A stretch of DNA of 64,000 nucleotides from Polynucleobacter paneuropaeus (GCF_003261235.1 NZ_CP030085.1:1705241-1769240); one strand, 5' to 3'; shown: positions 1-10,644, numbered from the stretch's first letter. Notes: generated from the letters alone by a model not told the origin. Numbers and translations: made by a program.

Positions 1-2
1 GG

Positions 3-116
3 ACAGGCTTTGGTTTTCATGAAGATGGCCTACGTTCCGGTGAGTTAGTTGCAGAGGACTTACTTGAAAGCATTCACTCGCCTTCGCAATCTCGCCGGAC
101 TCAAGACGCCCAATAA
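3..116 (+). CDS. FAD/NAD-dependent oxidoreductase (amine-oxidase type), C-terminal end only
   Basis: Only the last 37 codons are in the window; the frame is open from base 3 to a TAA at 114-116. The visible residues include GFGFHEDGLRSGE, which resembles the last FAD-contacting segment of flavin amine-oxidase/desaturase-like proteins, where a Gly-rich turn is followed by a helix with 'H-E-D-G-xxS'. The next gene starts one base after the stop. FAD oxidoreductases of this type commonly precede DUF1365 and Cfa-like genes in proteobacteria, and that context supports the call. The catalytic and dinucleotide-binding parts lie outside the window, so the exact function cannot be read. Confidence 0.6.
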   Translation, partial: TGFGFHEDGLRSGELVAEDLLESIHSPSQSRRTQDAQ

Positions 117-902
117 ATGAATCAAGCAAAGATTAATTTTGGACTGGTCCAACATCGTCGTTTTAGACCTGCCCAAAATGCGTTTTCTTATGGTGTTTTT
201 ACGCTATCGATTCCGATGCGCTCCAGAAAACAAACGCCACTACTCTTAAGCAAACATGGGGTTAGCGATAACCAAGCTGGCTTATTTTCTTTTCATGATC
301 GAGATCATGGCTTAGGAGGAAATTGCTCCCTGGAATGGATCGAAAAGATTCTTGAAGAAAACCATATTCCCCATATTGATGGCGAGATCTGGCTACAAAC
401 CTTCCCCAGAATATTGGGCTATGTTTTTAATCCTGTCAGCTTTTGGCTATGCACTCGTGCCAATGGTCAGGTCCAAGCAGTTCTAGCGGAGGTAAATAAT
501 ACTTTTGGCGAGCGACATTGTTACCTCCTTTTTAAAGACTCAGGCGAGCCTCTACGCTCCGGAGAGACTATGCAGTCTCAGAAGGTATTTCATGTCTCTC
601 CATTCTGTTCGGTGAGCGGGGAATACCATTTCCGTTTTTTATTTCCCGGCCATAGTGAAAGTAAGCAACACTCCCTCTACCGTATTGAACTTCATGAGGA
701 TGGGCAGCCGTTGATTAATACCAGCATCAGCGGCGAGGCTCGCGAGCTGAGTAGAAAAATGCTTTATGTAGCATTCTTGCGTTATCCTTTAATGAGCTTA
801 GGTGTCATTTTTAGAATCCACTGGCAAGCATTGAAATTATGGCTCAAAGGTGTACCTTTTCATTCGAAACCCAAACCCCCGGAATTTGAAGTCAGCAGAT
901 GA
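117..902 (+). CDS. DUF1365 family protein of the Cfa-like lipid operon
   Basis: A 261-residue protein that I recognise as DUF1365 (PF07103) from the conserved blocks [15 protein letters not shown] (14-28), [10 protein letters not shown] (101-110) and [10 protein letters not shown] (125-134). There is no signal peptide; a hydrophobic stretch lies near residues 215-235. The biochemical role of the family is not firmly established. It is typically encoded between an FAD oxidoreductase and a Cfa-like methyltransferase, as here, which implies a part in modifying unsaturated membrane acyl chains. The start ATG lies directly behind the upstream TAA, and the end overlaps the next start by 4 bases (ATGA), so translation is probably coupled. 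Confidence 0.85.
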   Translation: MNQAKINFGLVQHRRFRPAQNAFSYGVFTLSIPMRSRKQTPLLLSKHGVSDNQAGLFSFHDRDHGLGGNCSLEWIEKILEENHIPHIDGEIWLQTFPRILGYVFNPVSFWLCTRANGQVQAVLAEVNNTFGERHCYLLFKDSGEPLRSGETMQSQKVFHVSPFCSVSGEYHFRFLFPGHSESKQHSLYRIELHEDGQPLINTSISGEARELSRKMLYVAFLRYPLMSLGVIFRIHWQALKLWLKGVPFHSKPKPPEFEVSR

Positions 903-2182
903 ATCGTCCTGGTCAATCTCTTCTCTCTCGCCTCAGCTTCTCTCGTCCTGAGGGCAAAAATACTAAGGCTCATCAGGGTGGCTTTGCCGCCACTTCATTA
1001 CTGAAGCTATTAGAAAAACTACAAACTGGCTTTTTGGTTATGCGCCTGCCTGATGGCAGCACTCGTCAATTTGGGTCCCCTACTGATTCCTTGCATGCTG
1101 AAATTCAGATTTTGGATTGGTCTGTATTCAAAGCAACACTATCTCATGGTGATATTGGATTTGCTGAGAGCTATATCAAAGGCTACTGGGATACTCCAGA
1201 TTTAAAAGCAGTATTGGATTTAGCCGTTTGCAATCGTACCTTATTAGACAAGCTCATTTATGGCAGCTGGTATGGTTCATTGTTTTATCGCATCAAACAT
1301 TTTCTTCGAAATAACACCAAATCAGGTAGTCGAAAAAATATACATGCTCATTACGATCTAGGAAATGCCTTCTATACGCTTTGGCTTGATCCAACCATGA
1401 GCTATTCGAGTGCATGGTTTGCAAATGACGATAAACAGACCTTAGCAAGCGCTCAAAGAGCCAAGATCCGACAAATCCTCCAATCTATCGATATGAAACC
1501 CAATAGTCAGATCTTAGAAATTGGCTGTGGCTGGGGTGGCTTTATGGAAGAAGCTATTCATGCCGGTATGAATGTCACTGGACTCACACTCTCGACAGAA
1601 CAAAAGCGATTTGCAGAAGAGCGCTTGAAAGATCTGGCCTCTAATAATGCTTTTGAAATCCGCCTTCAAGACTATCGTGACTGCAAAGATCAATTTGATG
1701 GTATCGCCTCGATTGAAATGTTCGAAGCGGTTGGCGAAAATTACTGGTCTGAATATTTTCAGACCATCGCACATTGCCTCAAGACAGGCGGTAAGGCATG
1801 TATTCAAACGATCGTGATTGCAGACGAACTCTTTGCTCGTTATCGAAATAGTACGGACTTTATTCAACAATATGTTTTCCCAGGTGGCATGCTGCCATCC
1901 CGATCGGTATTTAAATCATATGCTGAAAAAGCAGGCCTGAAAATTGAATCTGAATTCGCATTTGGCTTGGACTATGCAAAAACCCTTTGTATCTGGCGCG
2001 ATAGTTTCAATAACAAGCTACAAGAGGTAAGACGTCTTGGATTTGATGAGGCTTTCATTCGCCTATGGAACTTCTACTTAATGTACTGTGCAGCTGGATT
2101 TGCTCAGGGCAATATTGATGTCATTCAATTCACACTGAGTCATCAAATCGGAGCAGGCTCTCGCAAGGGACTTCATTCATGA
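899..2182 (+). CDS. cfa: Cyclopropane-fatty-acyl-phospholipid synthase family methyltransferase
   Basis: A 427-residue SAM-dependent enzyme of the Cfa family, which transfers the SAM methyl group to the double bond of acyl chains in membrane phospholipids. Visible marks are the HYDLGNAFY substrate/SAM segment (151-159), the SAM-binding glycine motif [10 protein letters not shown] (205-214), [10 protein letters not shown] (271-280) and QQYVFPGG further on. The position of the Cys in E. coli Cfa that helps hold bicarbonate (YTCGYW) reads SYSSAWF here, so a Ser replaces it. This is common in the Cfa-like branch and leaves the final product (cyclopropane, methylated or other chain) open. It overlaps both neighbours by 4 bases within a four-gene operon. 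Confidence 0.85.
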   Translation: MNRPGQSLLSRLSFSRPEGKNTKAHQGGFAATSLLKLLEKLQTGFLVMRLPDGSTRQFGSPTDSLHAEIQILDWSVFKATLSHGDIGFAESYIKGYWDTPDLKAVLDLAVCNRTLLDKLIYGSWYGSLFYRIKHFLRNNTKSGSRKNIHAHYDLGNAFYTLWLDPTMSYSSAWFANDDKQTLASAQRAKIRQILQSIDMKPNSQILEIGCGWGGFMEEAIHAGMNVTGLTLSTEQKRFAEERLKDLASNNAFEIRLQDYRDCKDQFDGIASIEMFEAVGENYWSEYFQTIAHCLKTGGKACIQTIVIADELFARYRNSTDFIQQYVFPGGMLPSRSVFKSYAEKAGLKIESEFAFGLDYAKTLCIWRDSFNNKLQEVRRLGFDEAFIRLWNFYLMYCAAGFAQGNIDVIQFTLSHQIGAGSRKGLHS

Positions 2183-2955
2183 AGCAAAAAGGGATTGAGC
2201 AGTTTTCAGGCAAAAGAGTCTGGGTCATCGGAGCCTCTAGCGGGATCGGTGAAGCCTGCGCTAAAGCCCTACTTTCACAATATGCCAGAGTCGCGCTATC
2301 GAGCCGCCGTGTTGAGCGGCTCGATACGATTGCGGCTGAATATTCTCAATCTGAGTCATTAGTTCTCCCTCTCGATGTTACTCATGCAGAGCAAATGCAA
2401 GATGCTTATCAAACCATTCTGAATCAATGGGGCGGTCTTGATTTATTACTCTTTGTCTCAGGCCTATACATTCCTCTGAGGGCAGATCAATTTGATCTCG
2501 AGGCTGCTGAGAAAACCATTGATGCTAATTTGCTGGGTCCAATGAGAGCAGTATCGATTGTCTTACCAGCAATGCTCAAAGCCCATGCTGGACATATCGC
2601 AATAGTAGGGAGCGTGGCTGGCTACAGTGGCTTACCTAAAGCTCTAGCCTATGGCCCAAGCAAAGCAGGCATCATTAATTTCTGCGAGACCCTCTATTAC
2701 GACTTGCTTCCTGAGGGAGTGAGCGTGCATATGATTTCTCCGGGATTTGTTGCCACTGAGGCAACTGCTCAAAATGATTTTGAAATGCCTGCGCTCATCA
2801 CTGCTGAAAAAGCTGCACAAGAAATCTTGTCTGGTATTCAAAAAGGGGAGTTTGATATTCACTTCCCAAAGCAATTCTCAGGGTTTTTGAAGTTTTTAAG
2901 AATTCTTCCCTACCCAATTTACTTCTGGATCGTCAGACGCTTCGTTAAGATTTAA
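2179..2955 (+). CDS. Short-chain dehydrogenase/reductase, last gene of the lipid operon
   Basis: A 258-residue classical SDR. The cofactor motif GASSGIG covers residues 18-24, and the active-site Ser145, Tyr158 and Lys162 (YGPSK) are all present, so an active NAD(P)H oxidoreductase is expected. The C-terminus is basic and hydrophobic (around 232-256), suggesting contact with the membrane. It overlaps the Cfa-like gene by 4 bases. From context it probably acts on a lipid-linked carbonyl or alcohol in the same acyl-modification pathway; the substrate cannot be read from sequence. It ends 23 bases before the convergent dsbA. Confidence 0.8.
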   Translation: MKQKGIEQFSGKRVWVIGASSGIGEACAKALLSQYARVALSSRRVERLDTIAAEYSQSESLVLPLDVTHAEQMQDAYQTILNQWGGLDLLLFVSGLYIPLRADQFDLEAAEKTIDANLLGPMRAVSIVLPAMLKAHAGHIAIVGSVAGYSGLPKALAYGPSKAGIINFCETLYYDLLPEGVSVHMISPGFVATEATAQNDFEMPALITAEKAAQEILSGIQKGEFDIHFPKQFSGFLKFLRILPYPIYFWIVRRFVKI

Positions 2956-2978
2956 TACTATCCCTACCAAGAGATATC

Positions 2979-3635
2979 TCATTTGTAGCGGTCCTTACGA
3001 ATCTTGTCTTCCAAGAAAGTCATTACCTCAATCGCCTTCGCTTTAGAGCCAGCAATAGAAGGTGAAGTAAGGTAGCGACCTTGCATCACAATCGTTGGTA
3101 CACCATCAATGTGATATTGCATAACCAATTGGTTGGCTGCTCTAGCTTTTGAAATCACGGCAAATGAACGGTAGGTCGTTAAAAATGCATTGCGATCCAC
3201 CCCCTGTGATGCGACCCAATCCGCAATATCATTTTCAGTTAAAAGCCGTTTATTTTCTTTATGAATTGCGTAGAACACTTTGTCATTTAGCGCATCCGCT
3301 TTACCCATTGCCAATAGCGCATAGTAAAGCTGGCTGTGAGGCAAGAAATCATCCCTAAAGGCAACTGGCACCCTTCGGAAAGCAACATCTTTTGGCTGGC
3401 TCTTAACCCATGCGCTTAAATCTGGCTCAAAGTCATAACAGTGCGGGCATCCGTACCAAAAGAATTCGATAACTTCAACCTTGCCTTTAGTTTCCACTGG
3501 CTGAGCTGTGGGCAATACTCGATATTCAAAACCTTCTTCAATTTTTCCACTCGGCGTACTACCCTGAGCGTTCACAACCCCAGCTAACAGTAGGCAGGAA
3601 ATAAAAAGGATTGCTCTTTTAGTGAGTGTGGTCAT
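2979..3635 (-). CDS. dsbA: Periplasmic thiol:disulfide interchange protein DsbA
   Basis: A 218-residue DsbA. It has an N-terminal signal peptide (hydrophobic core 8-20, likely cleavage after VNA at 23), the active site Cys63-Pro-His-Cys66 in FFWYGCPHCYDFEP, and the thioredoxin-fold cis-proline loop DGVPTIV near the C-terminus. It introduces disulfide bonds into exported proteins. CPHC is the strongly oxidising active-site dipeptide typical of DsbA. The start overlaps the stop of the SPOR gene by 4 bases, giving an argS-SPOR-dsbA order. Confidence 0.93.
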   Translation of the reverse strand: MTTLTKRAILFISCLLLAGVVNAQGSTPSGKIEEGFEYRVLPTAQPVETKGKVEVIEFFWYGCPHCYDFEPDLSAWVKSQPKDVAFRRVPVAFRDDFLPHSQLYYALLAMGKADALNDKVFYAIHKENKRLLTENDIADWVASQGVDRNAFLTTYRSFAVISKARAANQLVMQYHIDGVPTIVMQGRYLTSPSIAGSKAKAIEVMTFLEDKIRKDRYK

Positions 3636-4222
3636 GATTTATTTGATTTAATCAGAGTGGTTTTAATGCCCATTTTGCTTAACTTATCGCTGCTCGCTTT
3701 ACTGTCATCGGCCGAATTGAATGGGCCCACTCGAACGCGCCACACCGTATTCCCATCGGTTGTAATTTCACTAAGCTGCGATTGCACTCCCTGAATCGCT
3801 AAGTTTGCTTTCTGAGCATCAGCATCTGCTTGCTTATTAAATGCACCGACTTGCAAGAAAAATATATCATCCGGCTTTGCAGCAGGAGTAGGATCTACTG
3901 TTTTCTTTCCGCTAACTAAATCCCCAATCGGATCTGAAGTAGGTGCGGCCGTTTTACCTTGTAATGGTTTATTTAAATCTAGCGGGGCTTGGGAAGTTGC
4001 ATCCTGACCTTCTCCACTCGGAGCAGACTTAATATTTAATGGCAAGTTGGGAGCCCGCACACCAGGTCTTTCCTGTGGCGTATTTTTGGATAAGTAAAAC
4101 GCAATCAGCAGAGCTACACCAAGGCCTACAGCGAGCCCAACCACAAACCCAATGAGAGTTCCGCCATATTCAGGATGCTCTGGATTTGTGAAGCGCGGCA
4201 ATGGGGTCGGTTTTTTCATCAT
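3632..4222 (-). CDS. SPOR domain protein (FtsN-like)
   Basis: A 196-residue single-pass membrane protein. A short cytoplasmic N-terminus is followed by a transmembrane helix (about 24-44), a low-complexity Pro/Ala/Lys linker, and a C-terminal SPOR domain (about 122-193) with the repeats FFLQVGAFN and WRVRVGPFN. SPOR domains bind denuded glycan strands of septal peptidoglycan, so a role in cell division or septal wall work is likely. It resembles FtsN in topology but is too divergent to name firmly. It lies 33 bases downstream of argS. The alternative start one codon later cannot be separated. Confidence 0.85.
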   Translation of the reverse strand: MMKKPTPLPRFTNPEHPEYGGTLIGFVVGLAVGLGVALLIAFYLSKNTPQERPGVRAPNLPLNIKSAPSGEGQDATSQAPLDLNKPLQGKTAAPTSDPIGDLVSGKKTVDPTPAAKPDDIFFLQVGAFNKQADADAQKANLAIQGVQSQLSEITTDGNTVWRVRVGPFNSADDSKASSDKLSKMGIKTTLIKSNKS

Positions 4223-4255
4223 GTCCTCATCTTACATTTTCACTTCAAGTCTTGC

Positions 4256-5998
4256 TCACATCTTAGCGGGTGCCGAAACCCCCAATAATTTGAGGCCATT
4301 TTGCAACACCTGCCGTGTAGCAGAAAGTAAAGCTAAACGCGCTAATTTTAAGGCTGGATCATCCACCAAGACTCGATCGGCGTTATAGAAAGTATGAAAA
4401 TCTCCCGCCAAGTCCCTCAGATAAAAAGCAAGGGCGTGGGGAGCCAACTCTGTCGCTGCAGTTGCTAGCATCTCAGGATATTCAGCTAAACGCCTTAAAA
4501 GATGATCTGCTGCTTTACTGTCTAGCAGGCTTAAATCCGCTGCCATTAGTTCGCTAGCCTGACCACCCCACTGCTGCAAGATGGAGCAAATCCGCGCATG
4601 CGCATATTGCACATAAAAAACAGGGTTCTCATCATTTTGTTGCAAAGCTAAATCAATATCAAAGACGAATTCAGTATCGGCTTTACGCGAAATCAAGAAG
4701 AAACGCACTGCATCCCGGCCGCGCTGCAAAGCAAGTGCTCGTTCCGCTTCATTCATCTCATCAGTTACACCACCAGACCACTCAACCAGATCTCGCACAG
4801 TGACATAAGATCCTGCACGCTTAGAAATTTTCACTTCCTCGCCATTACGCATCACCGTCACCATCTTGTGTAAAACATAGTCAGGATAGGTTTTAGGAAT
4901 AGTCCAGCCCCGCTTTTGTGCCACGCCTTGTAAGCCGGAACGAACTCGAGCAATCGTGCCGTGGTGATCGCTGCCCTGGACATTAATAACCTTCTCAAAG
5001 CCACGTTGCCATTTACTCGTGTGATAGGCGACATCAGGGACAAAGTAAGTAAAGCTACCATCGGACTTCCGCATTACCCGATCCTTATCATCTCCATCAA
5101 CTGTTGTATTGAGCCATAGAGCACCCTCAGACTCATAGGTCTTACCAACTTGATTCAAGTCTTGCACAATCTGCGTAACGCTACCATCGGTATACAAAGA
5201 AGATTCTAGGTAATAGCAATCAAATTGGACGCCAAAGATTTTGAGATCGATGTCTTGCTCATTGCGCAAATAGGCAACTGCAAACTGACGAATTGTCTCC
5301 AAGCGATCTACTGCGAAAGCGCTTGATACATCCGCTGGCGATCCCTTAAATGCCTGCGCAATATCAGCAATATATTCACCGTTATATGCTTGCTCTGGCC
5401 AATGAGGATCGCCCGGCTTGAGACCATCCAAACGCGCCTGAACTGATAACGCAAGGTTAGCGATTTGCACACCAGCATCGTTGTAATAAAACTCCCGGTG
5501 TACACGAATGCCCTGGGTTGCCAATAAATTAGCGAGCGCATCACCTAGTGCGGCCTGTCTTCCATGTCCAACATGTAAAGGACCGGTTGGATTGGCGGAA
5601 ACAAACTCAATCATTGCCTTAGGAGAATTGGCAGTTGCCGACACTATGCCAAATGCTTCGCCTGCGGTCAGCACCTCTTGAATCACAGTGGTCTTAGCCG
5701 CATTACTCAAACGAAAGTTAATAAATCCTGGGCCTGCAATCTCACAAGAATCAATCAAAGCCCCATAACCGGCTTGTGTCTTCAGACGCTCGACTAAAGC
5801 TTGCGCTAACTCGCGGGGATTCATTTGCCATGCTTTAGCAATTTGCAATGCAATATTGCAAGCCACATCACCATGATCAACCGCTTTAGGCCGCTCTAGG
5901 CGTGGTGCAGGCGGCTCCGCTTGACCATGTTCTTGGGCCAGGCTATTTAAAGCCGCGCTTAACATCGCAACTAGACGATTTTTATTGGTTAGCAACAT
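4256..5998 (-). CDS. argS: Arginyl-tRNA synthetase
   Basis: A 580-residue class I aminoacyl-tRNA synthetase that charges tRNA-Arg. The HIGH-type signature HVGH is at 142-145 in [15 protein letters not shown], a KMSKS-like loop reads VKISKRAG, and a DALR anticodon-binding domain fills roughly the last 130 residues. The N-terminal Arg-S 'additional' domain is also present (about 1-95). The length suits the family. It heads the argS-SPOR-dsbA cluster. Position 5998 is the first in-frame ATG and is 35 bases from the divergent DUF1840 gene. Confidence 0.96.
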   Translation of the reverse strand: MLLTNKNRLVAMLSAALNSLAQEHGQAEPPAPRLERPKAVDHGDVACNIALQIAKAWQMNPRELAQALVERLKTQAGYGALIDSCEIAGPGFINFRLSNAAKTTVIQEVLTAGEAFGIVSATANSPKAMIEFVSANPTGPLHVGHGRQAALGDALANLLATQGIRVHREFYYNDAGVQIANLALSVQARLDGLKPGDPHWPEQAYNGEYIADIAQAFKGSPADVSSAFAVDRLETIRQFAVAYLRNEQDIDLKIFGVQFDCYYLESSLYTDGSVTQIVQDLNQVGKTYESEGALWLNTTVDGDDKDRVMRKSDGSFTYFVPDVAYHTSKWQRGFEKVINVQGSDHHGTIARVRSGLQGVAQKRGWTIPKTYPDYVLHKMVTVMRNGEEVKISKRAGSYVTVRDLVEWSGGVTDEMNEAERALALQRGRDAVRFFLISRKADTEFVFDIDLALQQNDENPVFYVQYAHARICSILQQWGGQASELMAADLSLLDSKAADHLLRRLAEYPEMLATAATELAPHALAFYLRDLAGDFHTFYNADRVLVDDPALKLARLALLSATRQVLQNGLKLLGVSAPAKM

Positions 5999-6033
5999 AG
6001 AAAGGTGAGTTTATCAGGTGGTAAGCTATCAGA

Positions 6034-6327
6034 ATGATCTACCAATTTCGTTCTAAAGCAGGCCCCGACGTGATTATGCTCAGCGATTTGACTGAGCGCA
6101 TATTTGTAATTCTGGGACGCCCGCTCGAAGCTCGGGGAATCTTTACCGTCGAGCATCTTCCCGGGCTAATCACTGCCCTAGAAACCGCTATTCTCAAAGA
6201 CCTAGACGAGCGCAAAGAAAGTGAAAGTTCACAAAAAGGAGATCGTCTAGGGCAGCGCGCCTATCCTTTTTTAGAGCTCCTAAAAGAATCCAGCGCCAAA
6301 GAAGAGCCGGTGATGTGGGGTATTTAA
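6034..6327 (+). CDS. DUF1840 domain protein
   Basis: A 97-residue soluble protein that I recognise as DUF1840 from the N-terminal block MIYQFRSKAGPDVIML and the 'ILGR' segment, followed by a helical, acidic middle and a short C-terminal 'EPVMWGI' strand. No catalytic motif is visible and the family function is unknown. Small proteins of this type are widespread in Betaproteobacteria. It is transcribed alone, divergent from argS and convergent with metH, whose stop is 11 bases away. Confidence 0.75.
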   Translation: MIYQFRSKAGPDVIMLSDLTERIFVILGRPLEARGIFTVEHLPGLITALETAILKDLDERKESESSQKGDRLGQRAYPFLELLKESSAKEEPVMWGI

Positions 6328-6338
6328 GCGAACTTGGC

Positions 6339-9062
6339 TCAATCAAGCGAACTAGATAATTGACGGCGAACATCGTCGATTGTTTCGCCCCGCCGTTTAG
6401 CTAGGTCGGCCAACTGATCTTCAGAAATCTTGCCTACATTGAAGTAACGAGAATCGGGATGGGCAAGATAAAAACCGCTCACACTCGAAGCCGGATTCAT
6501 AGCCATAGACTCAGTCAAGCTCATTCCAATATCCTCAGAACCCAAAACGCGTAATAAGTCTTCTTTTACTTCATGTGCAGGACAAGCAGGATAACCTGGG
6601 GCTGGACGAATACCGCGATACTCCTCATCAATCATTTGATCATTAGTCAAAATCTCATCGGTGGCATAGCCCCATAAATCTGTACGTACCCGGTGATGCA
6701 TTAACTCTGCAAAAGCTTCAGCTAATCGATCAGCCAAAGCCTTCAACATAATCGCACTGTAGTCATCATGCTTAGCCTGAAATTCAGCTACTTTCTTTTC
6801 AACGCCGTGACCAGTAGTGACAGCAAAGCACCCAAGATAATCGGCAACGCCAGAATCTTTAGGAGCTACGTAATCTGCAAGGCAGCGATTGGGTCGGCGC
6901 ACTCCATCGATAATCGGGCGCTCAGATTGTTGACGTAGGTTATGCCAAACAAACAAAGGATGCTCGCGCGACTCATCGCCATACAAAACAATATCGTCAC
7001 CAATGGTGTTGGCTGGATAAAACGCCACTACAGCATCAGCTTGTAACCACTGACCCTGAATGAGTTTTTTCAATAAGGCTTGGGCATCTTCAAATACTTT
7101 GCGGGCCTCAACGCCTACTACCTCATCATCCAAAATCGCAGGGAATTTACCCGCTAGGTCCCAGGTTTGAAAGAATGGGGTCCAATCGATATATTTAGCA
7201 ATCTCACCAAGAGCAAAGTTCTTGAAGACTCTACGCCCAATGAATTTGGGCTTCTCAGGTGTGTAGTTTGCCCAATCAATCAGCTCACGATTTTTACGGG
7301 CCGCTTCAAGTGAAATTGTTGGGGTAGCCTTTCGATTCGCGTGCTGCTTACGAATACGCTCATAGTCGTCTCGTAAATCTTGAATAAACTTCTTCGCACT
7401 CTCGTCTGATAACAAACTCGATGCAACGGAGACCGAGCGCGATGCATCAGGAACGTAGACCACTGGGCCGTCATAGTGAGGGGCAATCTTGACCGCAGTA
7501 TGTACGCGTGAAGTTGTGGCCCCGCCAATCATCAGCGGAATCTGCTTCTCCCGGAAATACGCATCGCGCTGCATCTCTTGAGCGACATAGGTCATCTCTT
7601 CTAAAGATGGCGTGATTAAGCCTGATAAGCCTACGATGTCTGCATTCTCATCTTTAGCCTTCTGCAAAATTTGTGCGCAGGGCACCATCACGCCCATATT
7701 GGCTACTTCAAAGTTATTACATTGCAAAACTACAGTCACAATATTCTTACCAATATCATGTACATCACCCTTGACAGTGGCCATCACAATTTTGCCCTTG
7801 GCTTTAGCTTCGCCACCTGCAGCAACATGCTGACGCTTCTCTTCTTCAATGTAGGGAACCAGCAAAGCAACTGCTTGTTTCATCACACGCGCGCTCTTCA
7901 CCACTTGGGGTAAGAACATTTTGCCGGCACCAAACAAGTCGCCTACGACATTCATACCATCCATTAAGGGGCCTTCGATTACCTCAATCGGCCTACCACC
8001 ACCGCCCATAATCTCTGCCCGCAGCTCTTCTGTATCTTCTTCAATAAAGCTAGTAATGCCATTGACTAAAGCATGCGTTAAACGACCCCGTACTGGGTCT
8101 TCTCGCCAAACTAGATTCTCAACCTGCTTTATGCCGCCACCTTTAAATTCATCGGCGATGGCTAACAATCTTTCTGTTGGCGTTTGACCATCTTTTTCTT
8201 TAAAGCGATTGAGGACTACGTCCTCAACCCGTTCTTTCAACTCGGGATCGAGGTCTTCATAAACCCCCAGCTGGCCCGCATTCACAATGCCCATGTCCAT
8301 GCCCGCCTTAACGGCGTGATACAGGAAGACGGTATGGATCGCCTCACGAACACGTTCATTACCTCTAAATGAGAAACTCACATTCGAGACGCCACCACTA
8401 ATCTTGGCTCCGGGTAAATTTTCCTTTATCCAACATGTGGCATTAATGAAATCGACTGCATAGTTATCATGCTCTTCAATACCCGTAGCGATCGCAAAAA
8501 TATTAGGGTCAAAAATAATATCTTCTGCTGGAAAGCCAACTTCATTCACCAGAATTTGATAGCAACGTTTGCAGATCTCGGTCTTGCGTTCAAAGGTGTC
8601 TGCTTGACCTTGTTCATCAAAGGCCATAACTACAGTTGCAGCGCCATAGCGACGAATCAATTTGGCTTGCGCTCTAAAAGACTCCTCGCCTTCTTTTAAA
8701 GAAATCGAATTGACGATTGGCTTACCCTGAATACATTTCAAGCCCGCCTCAATTACACTCCATTTAGAGGAGTCGATCATGATGGGAACACGAGCAATAT
8801 CGGGTTCTGAAGCAATGAGATTAAGGAAGCGCGTCATCGCCGCCTCAGAATCCAACATCGCTTCATCCATATTGATATCAATGATCTGAGCACCGTTCTC
8901 AACTTGCTGTCGAGCAACTGTTAAAGCCTCATCAAATTGATTATTCAAAATCATGCGGGCAAAAGCTTTTGAACCTGTAACGTTGGTACGCTCGCCAATA
9001 TTGACAAAGCGTAAGTCTGCTGAGAGATTGAAGGCCTCAAGACCAGAGAGCTTCATCGTCAT
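6339..9062 (-). CDS. metH: Methionine synthase, pterin/cobalamin/activation part (second piece of split MetH)
   Basis: A 907-residue polypeptide carrying three of the four MetH modules. The methyltetrahydrofolate-binding barrel (about 15-285) starts with [13 protein letters not shown]. The cobalamin cap and B12-binding domain (about 295-560) have the base-off ligand motif DVHDIG (433-438, His435). The C-terminal SAM-dependent reactivation domain includes [10 protein letters not shown]. The homocysteine/zinc module is missing and is encoded by the adjacent upstream gene, with a 4-base ATGA overlap. Together they transfer the methyl of 5-methyl-THF to homocysteine through cobalamin. The split follows a domain boundary and both parts look intact, so this is a gene arrangement and not a pseudogene. 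Confidence 0.95.
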   Translation of the reverse strand: MTMKLSGLEAFNLSADLRFVNIGERTNVTGSKAFARMILNNQFDEALTVARQQVENGAQIIDINMDEAMLDSEAAMTRFLNLIASEPDIARVPIMIDSSKWSVIEAGLKCIQGKPIVNSISLKEGEESFRAQAKLIRRYGAATVVMAFDEQGQADTFERKTEICKRCYQILVNEVGFPAEDIIFDPNIFAIATGIEEHDNYAVDFINATCWIKENLPGAKISGGVSNVSFSFRGNERVREAIHTVFLYHAVKAGMDMGIVNAGQLGVYEDLDPELKERVEDVVLNRFKEKDGQTPTERLLAIADEFKGGGIKQVENLVWREDPVRGRLTHALVNGITSFIEEDTEELRAEIMGGGGRPIEVIEGPLMDGMNVVGDLFGAGKMFLPQVVKSARVMKQAVALLVPYIEEEKRQHVAAGGEAKAKGKIVMATVKGDVHDIGKNIVTVVLQCNNFEVANMGVMVPCAQILQKAKDENADIVGLSGLITPSLEEMTYVAQEMQRDAYFREKQIPLMIGGATTSRVHTAVKIAPHYDGPVVYVPDASRSVSVASSLLSDESAKKFIQDLRDDYERIRKQHANRKATPTISLEAARKNRELIDWANYTPEKPKFIGRRVFKNFALGEIAKYIDWTPFFQTWDLAGKFPAILDDEVVGVEARKVFEDAQALLKKLIQGQWLQADAVVAFYPANTIGDDIVLYGDESREHPLFVWHNLRQQSERPIIDGVRRPNRCLADYVAPKDSGVADYLGCFAVTTGHGVEKKVAEFQAKHDDYSAIMLKALADRLAEAFAELMHHRVRTDLWGYATDEILTNDQMIDEEYRGIRPAPGYPACPAHEVKEDLLRVLGSEDIGMSLTESMAMNPASSVSGFYLAHPDSRYFNVGKISEDQLADLAKRRGETIDDVRRQLSSSLD

Positions 9063-10132
9063 TCATCCACCTCAACAGCTTCGCGATAAAACGCCCTAGG
9101 CTTTCTTTTGGAAACTGCTTGAGCAATTGCCCGAATATGTTCGGGGGTAGTGCCACAGCATCCGCCTACAAGGTTAACCAATCCATCTTTAGCAAAGCCA
9201 TCCACCAAACTCGAAGTGATGTCCGGCGTTTCATCAAAGCCGGTATCGCTCATCGGGTTAGGCAAGCCTGCATTGGGATAGCAAGAGACTGCGGTATTAC
9301 AGATTTTTGCAAGCTCTGCAATATAAGGTCGCATTAAAGCAGCGCCTAAAGCGCAATTCAAACCAAAGGTCAAAGGTTGAATATGGCGCAGGCTATTCCA
9401 GAAAGCCTCAACAGTCTGTCCTGAAAGAATTCGGCCTGAAGCATCTGTTACCGTGCCCGAGATCATGACTGGCAAACACTCGCCGGTTTCTTCAAAAAAT
9501 TCATCTAAAGCAAACAAGGCTGCTTTTGCATTTAAGGTATCAAAAATTGTTTCGACTAAGAACAAGTCCACGCCACCAGCAAATAATCCCTCTATCTGTT
9601 CGCGGTAAGAAGCGCGTAAGGTATCAAAGCTCACATTACGAGCGCCTGGATCATTTACGTCTGGAGAAATACTCGCTGTCTTCGGCGTAGGTCCAATCGC
9701 GCCCGCAACAAAACGGGGCTTATCTACTGTGCTGTATTTGTCACAGGCTAAGCGCGCTAATTTGGCTGAGACTTCATTCATCTCACGAGCCAAGTCTGGC
9801 ATTTTGTAATCTTCTTGCGCCACTGAAGTTGCGCCAAAAGTATTGGTCTCAATAATATCGGCGCCGGCCTCTAAATACTCCTCATGAATCTTCTGAATAA
9901 TCTGGGGCTGAGTGAGGACCAACAATTCATTATTTCCCTTGAGGTCGCCCGGATGCTTCTCGAAGCGGGTATTACCGGGTAGACCCCGATAATCTGCCTC
10001 AGATAACTTGTACTGTTGGATCATGGTGCCCATTGCCCCATCCAGAATCAGAATGCGCTGCTTCAATAGCTCAGGTAGCCTCTGACCTCGCGTATAAGAT
10101 GGAAAATGAGCTTTAGATTGCATTGTTACCAA
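9059..10132 (-). CDS. metH: Methionine synthase, homocysteine/zinc-binding part (first piece of split MetH)
   Basis: A 357-residue homocysteine S-methyltransferase module. It contains [11 protein letters not shown] (29-39), ETNTFGATS (95-103) and the three zinc-binding cysteines Cys260 (GLNCALG) and Cys325/Cys326 (GGCCGTTP). This matches the first domain of classical MetH, which activates the homocysteine thiolate on zinc. It needs the partner encoded immediately downstream for methyl transfer from folate. The start at 10132 has an alternative Met three codons later. Only 68 bases separate it from the divergent phaM, too few for a full cobalamin riboswitch. Confidence 0.94.
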   Translation of the reverse strand: MVTMQSKAHFPSYTRGQRLPELLKQRILILDGAMGTMIQQYKLSEADYRGLPGNTRFEKHPGDLKGNNELLVLTQPQIIQKIHEEYLEAGADIIETNTFGATSVAQEDYKMPDLAREMNEVSAKLARLACDKYSTVDKPRFVAGAIGPTPKTASISPDVNDPGARNVSFDTLRASYREQIEGLFAGGVDLFLVETIFDTLNAKAALFALDEFFEETGECLPVMISGTVTDASGRILSGQTVEAFWNSLRHIQPLTFGLNCALGAALMRPYIAELAKICNTAVSCYPNAGLPNPMSDTGFDETPDITSSLVDGFAKDGLVNLVGGCCGTTPEHIRAIAQAVSKRKPRAFYREAVEVDE

Positions 10133-10200
10133 ACCAAGATTAATCTCTAGAATCCCTTATTCTATCGGCTTTAGCCACTTTTATCTGAATCGGAGCATAT

Positions 10201-10644
10201 ATGTTCGGAACTATCCCTGAATTTAATCAAAGCCTTGAAATGTTTAAAACCATGTGGGGCCAAAATCCTGCTGGTCAGATGCCAGGGCAATTTCCCTTTA
10301 CTGCCGATTCCAGCAAGGCTGGCAACGGTTTTTCTGGAGCCTTTCCGGGTCTAGATGTAGATGAACTAGAAAAGCGGATCAAGGACTTAAAGAGCGTCGA
10401 AAACTGGCTTAATCTCAACCTCAATATCTTGAAATCAACCATTCAGGGACTTGAAGTCCAACATGCGACCATGATGGCCTTGAAGTCTTTTGGGGATGCT
10501 GTTTCAGCCTCAGCAAATGATCTCAGCCAAAAGAGCACTGCGCCTAAGGCGGCGACTAAACCACGGAAAACCGCAAAACCCCGTCGTCGCAAAGCTGGCG
10601 ACGCAACTTTCCTCGACGCAGTAGGTAATTCAGATGAGCAATAG
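10201..10644 (+). CDS. phaM: PhaM, PHA granule-nucleoid linking and PhaC-activating protein
   Basis: A 147-residue PhaM-family protein. The N-terminus MFGTIPEFNQSLEMFKTMW and the helix block LEKRIKDLKSVENWL (about 60-74) are typical. The C-terminal 35 residues are rich in Lys, Arg, Ala and Pro, like the histone H1-type tail that in Ralstonia PhaM binds DNA. In that organism PhaM activates PHB synthase and tethers granules to the nucleoid; the same role is inferred here. No phaC or phaA is in the window. The last 89 bases, which encode the basic tail, overlap antisense with the end of the MBL-fold gene. Confidence 0.88.
   Translation: MFGTIPEFNQSLEMFKTMWGQNPAGQMPGQFPFTADSSKAGNGFSGAFPGLDVDELEKRIKDLKSVENWLNLNLNILKSTIQGLEVQHATMMALKSFGDAVSASANDLSQKSTAPKAATKPRKTAKPRRRKAGDATFLDAVGNSDEQ

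Noticed and set aside
2956..2978. Palindrome GAGATATCTC between the SDR and dsbA
   Set aside because: A short AT-rich palindrome near two convergent stops with no T-run; too weak for a terminator.
6326..6353. Direct repeat of AAGCGAACT at 6326 and 6345
   Set aside because: A 9-base repeat within a short convergent junction, most likely chance; no further copies or mobile-element context seen.
10133..10200. Possible cobalamin or SAH riboswitch before metH
   Set aside because: Only 68 bases are available between metH and phaM, with none of the conserved B12-box or SAH aptamer blocks.
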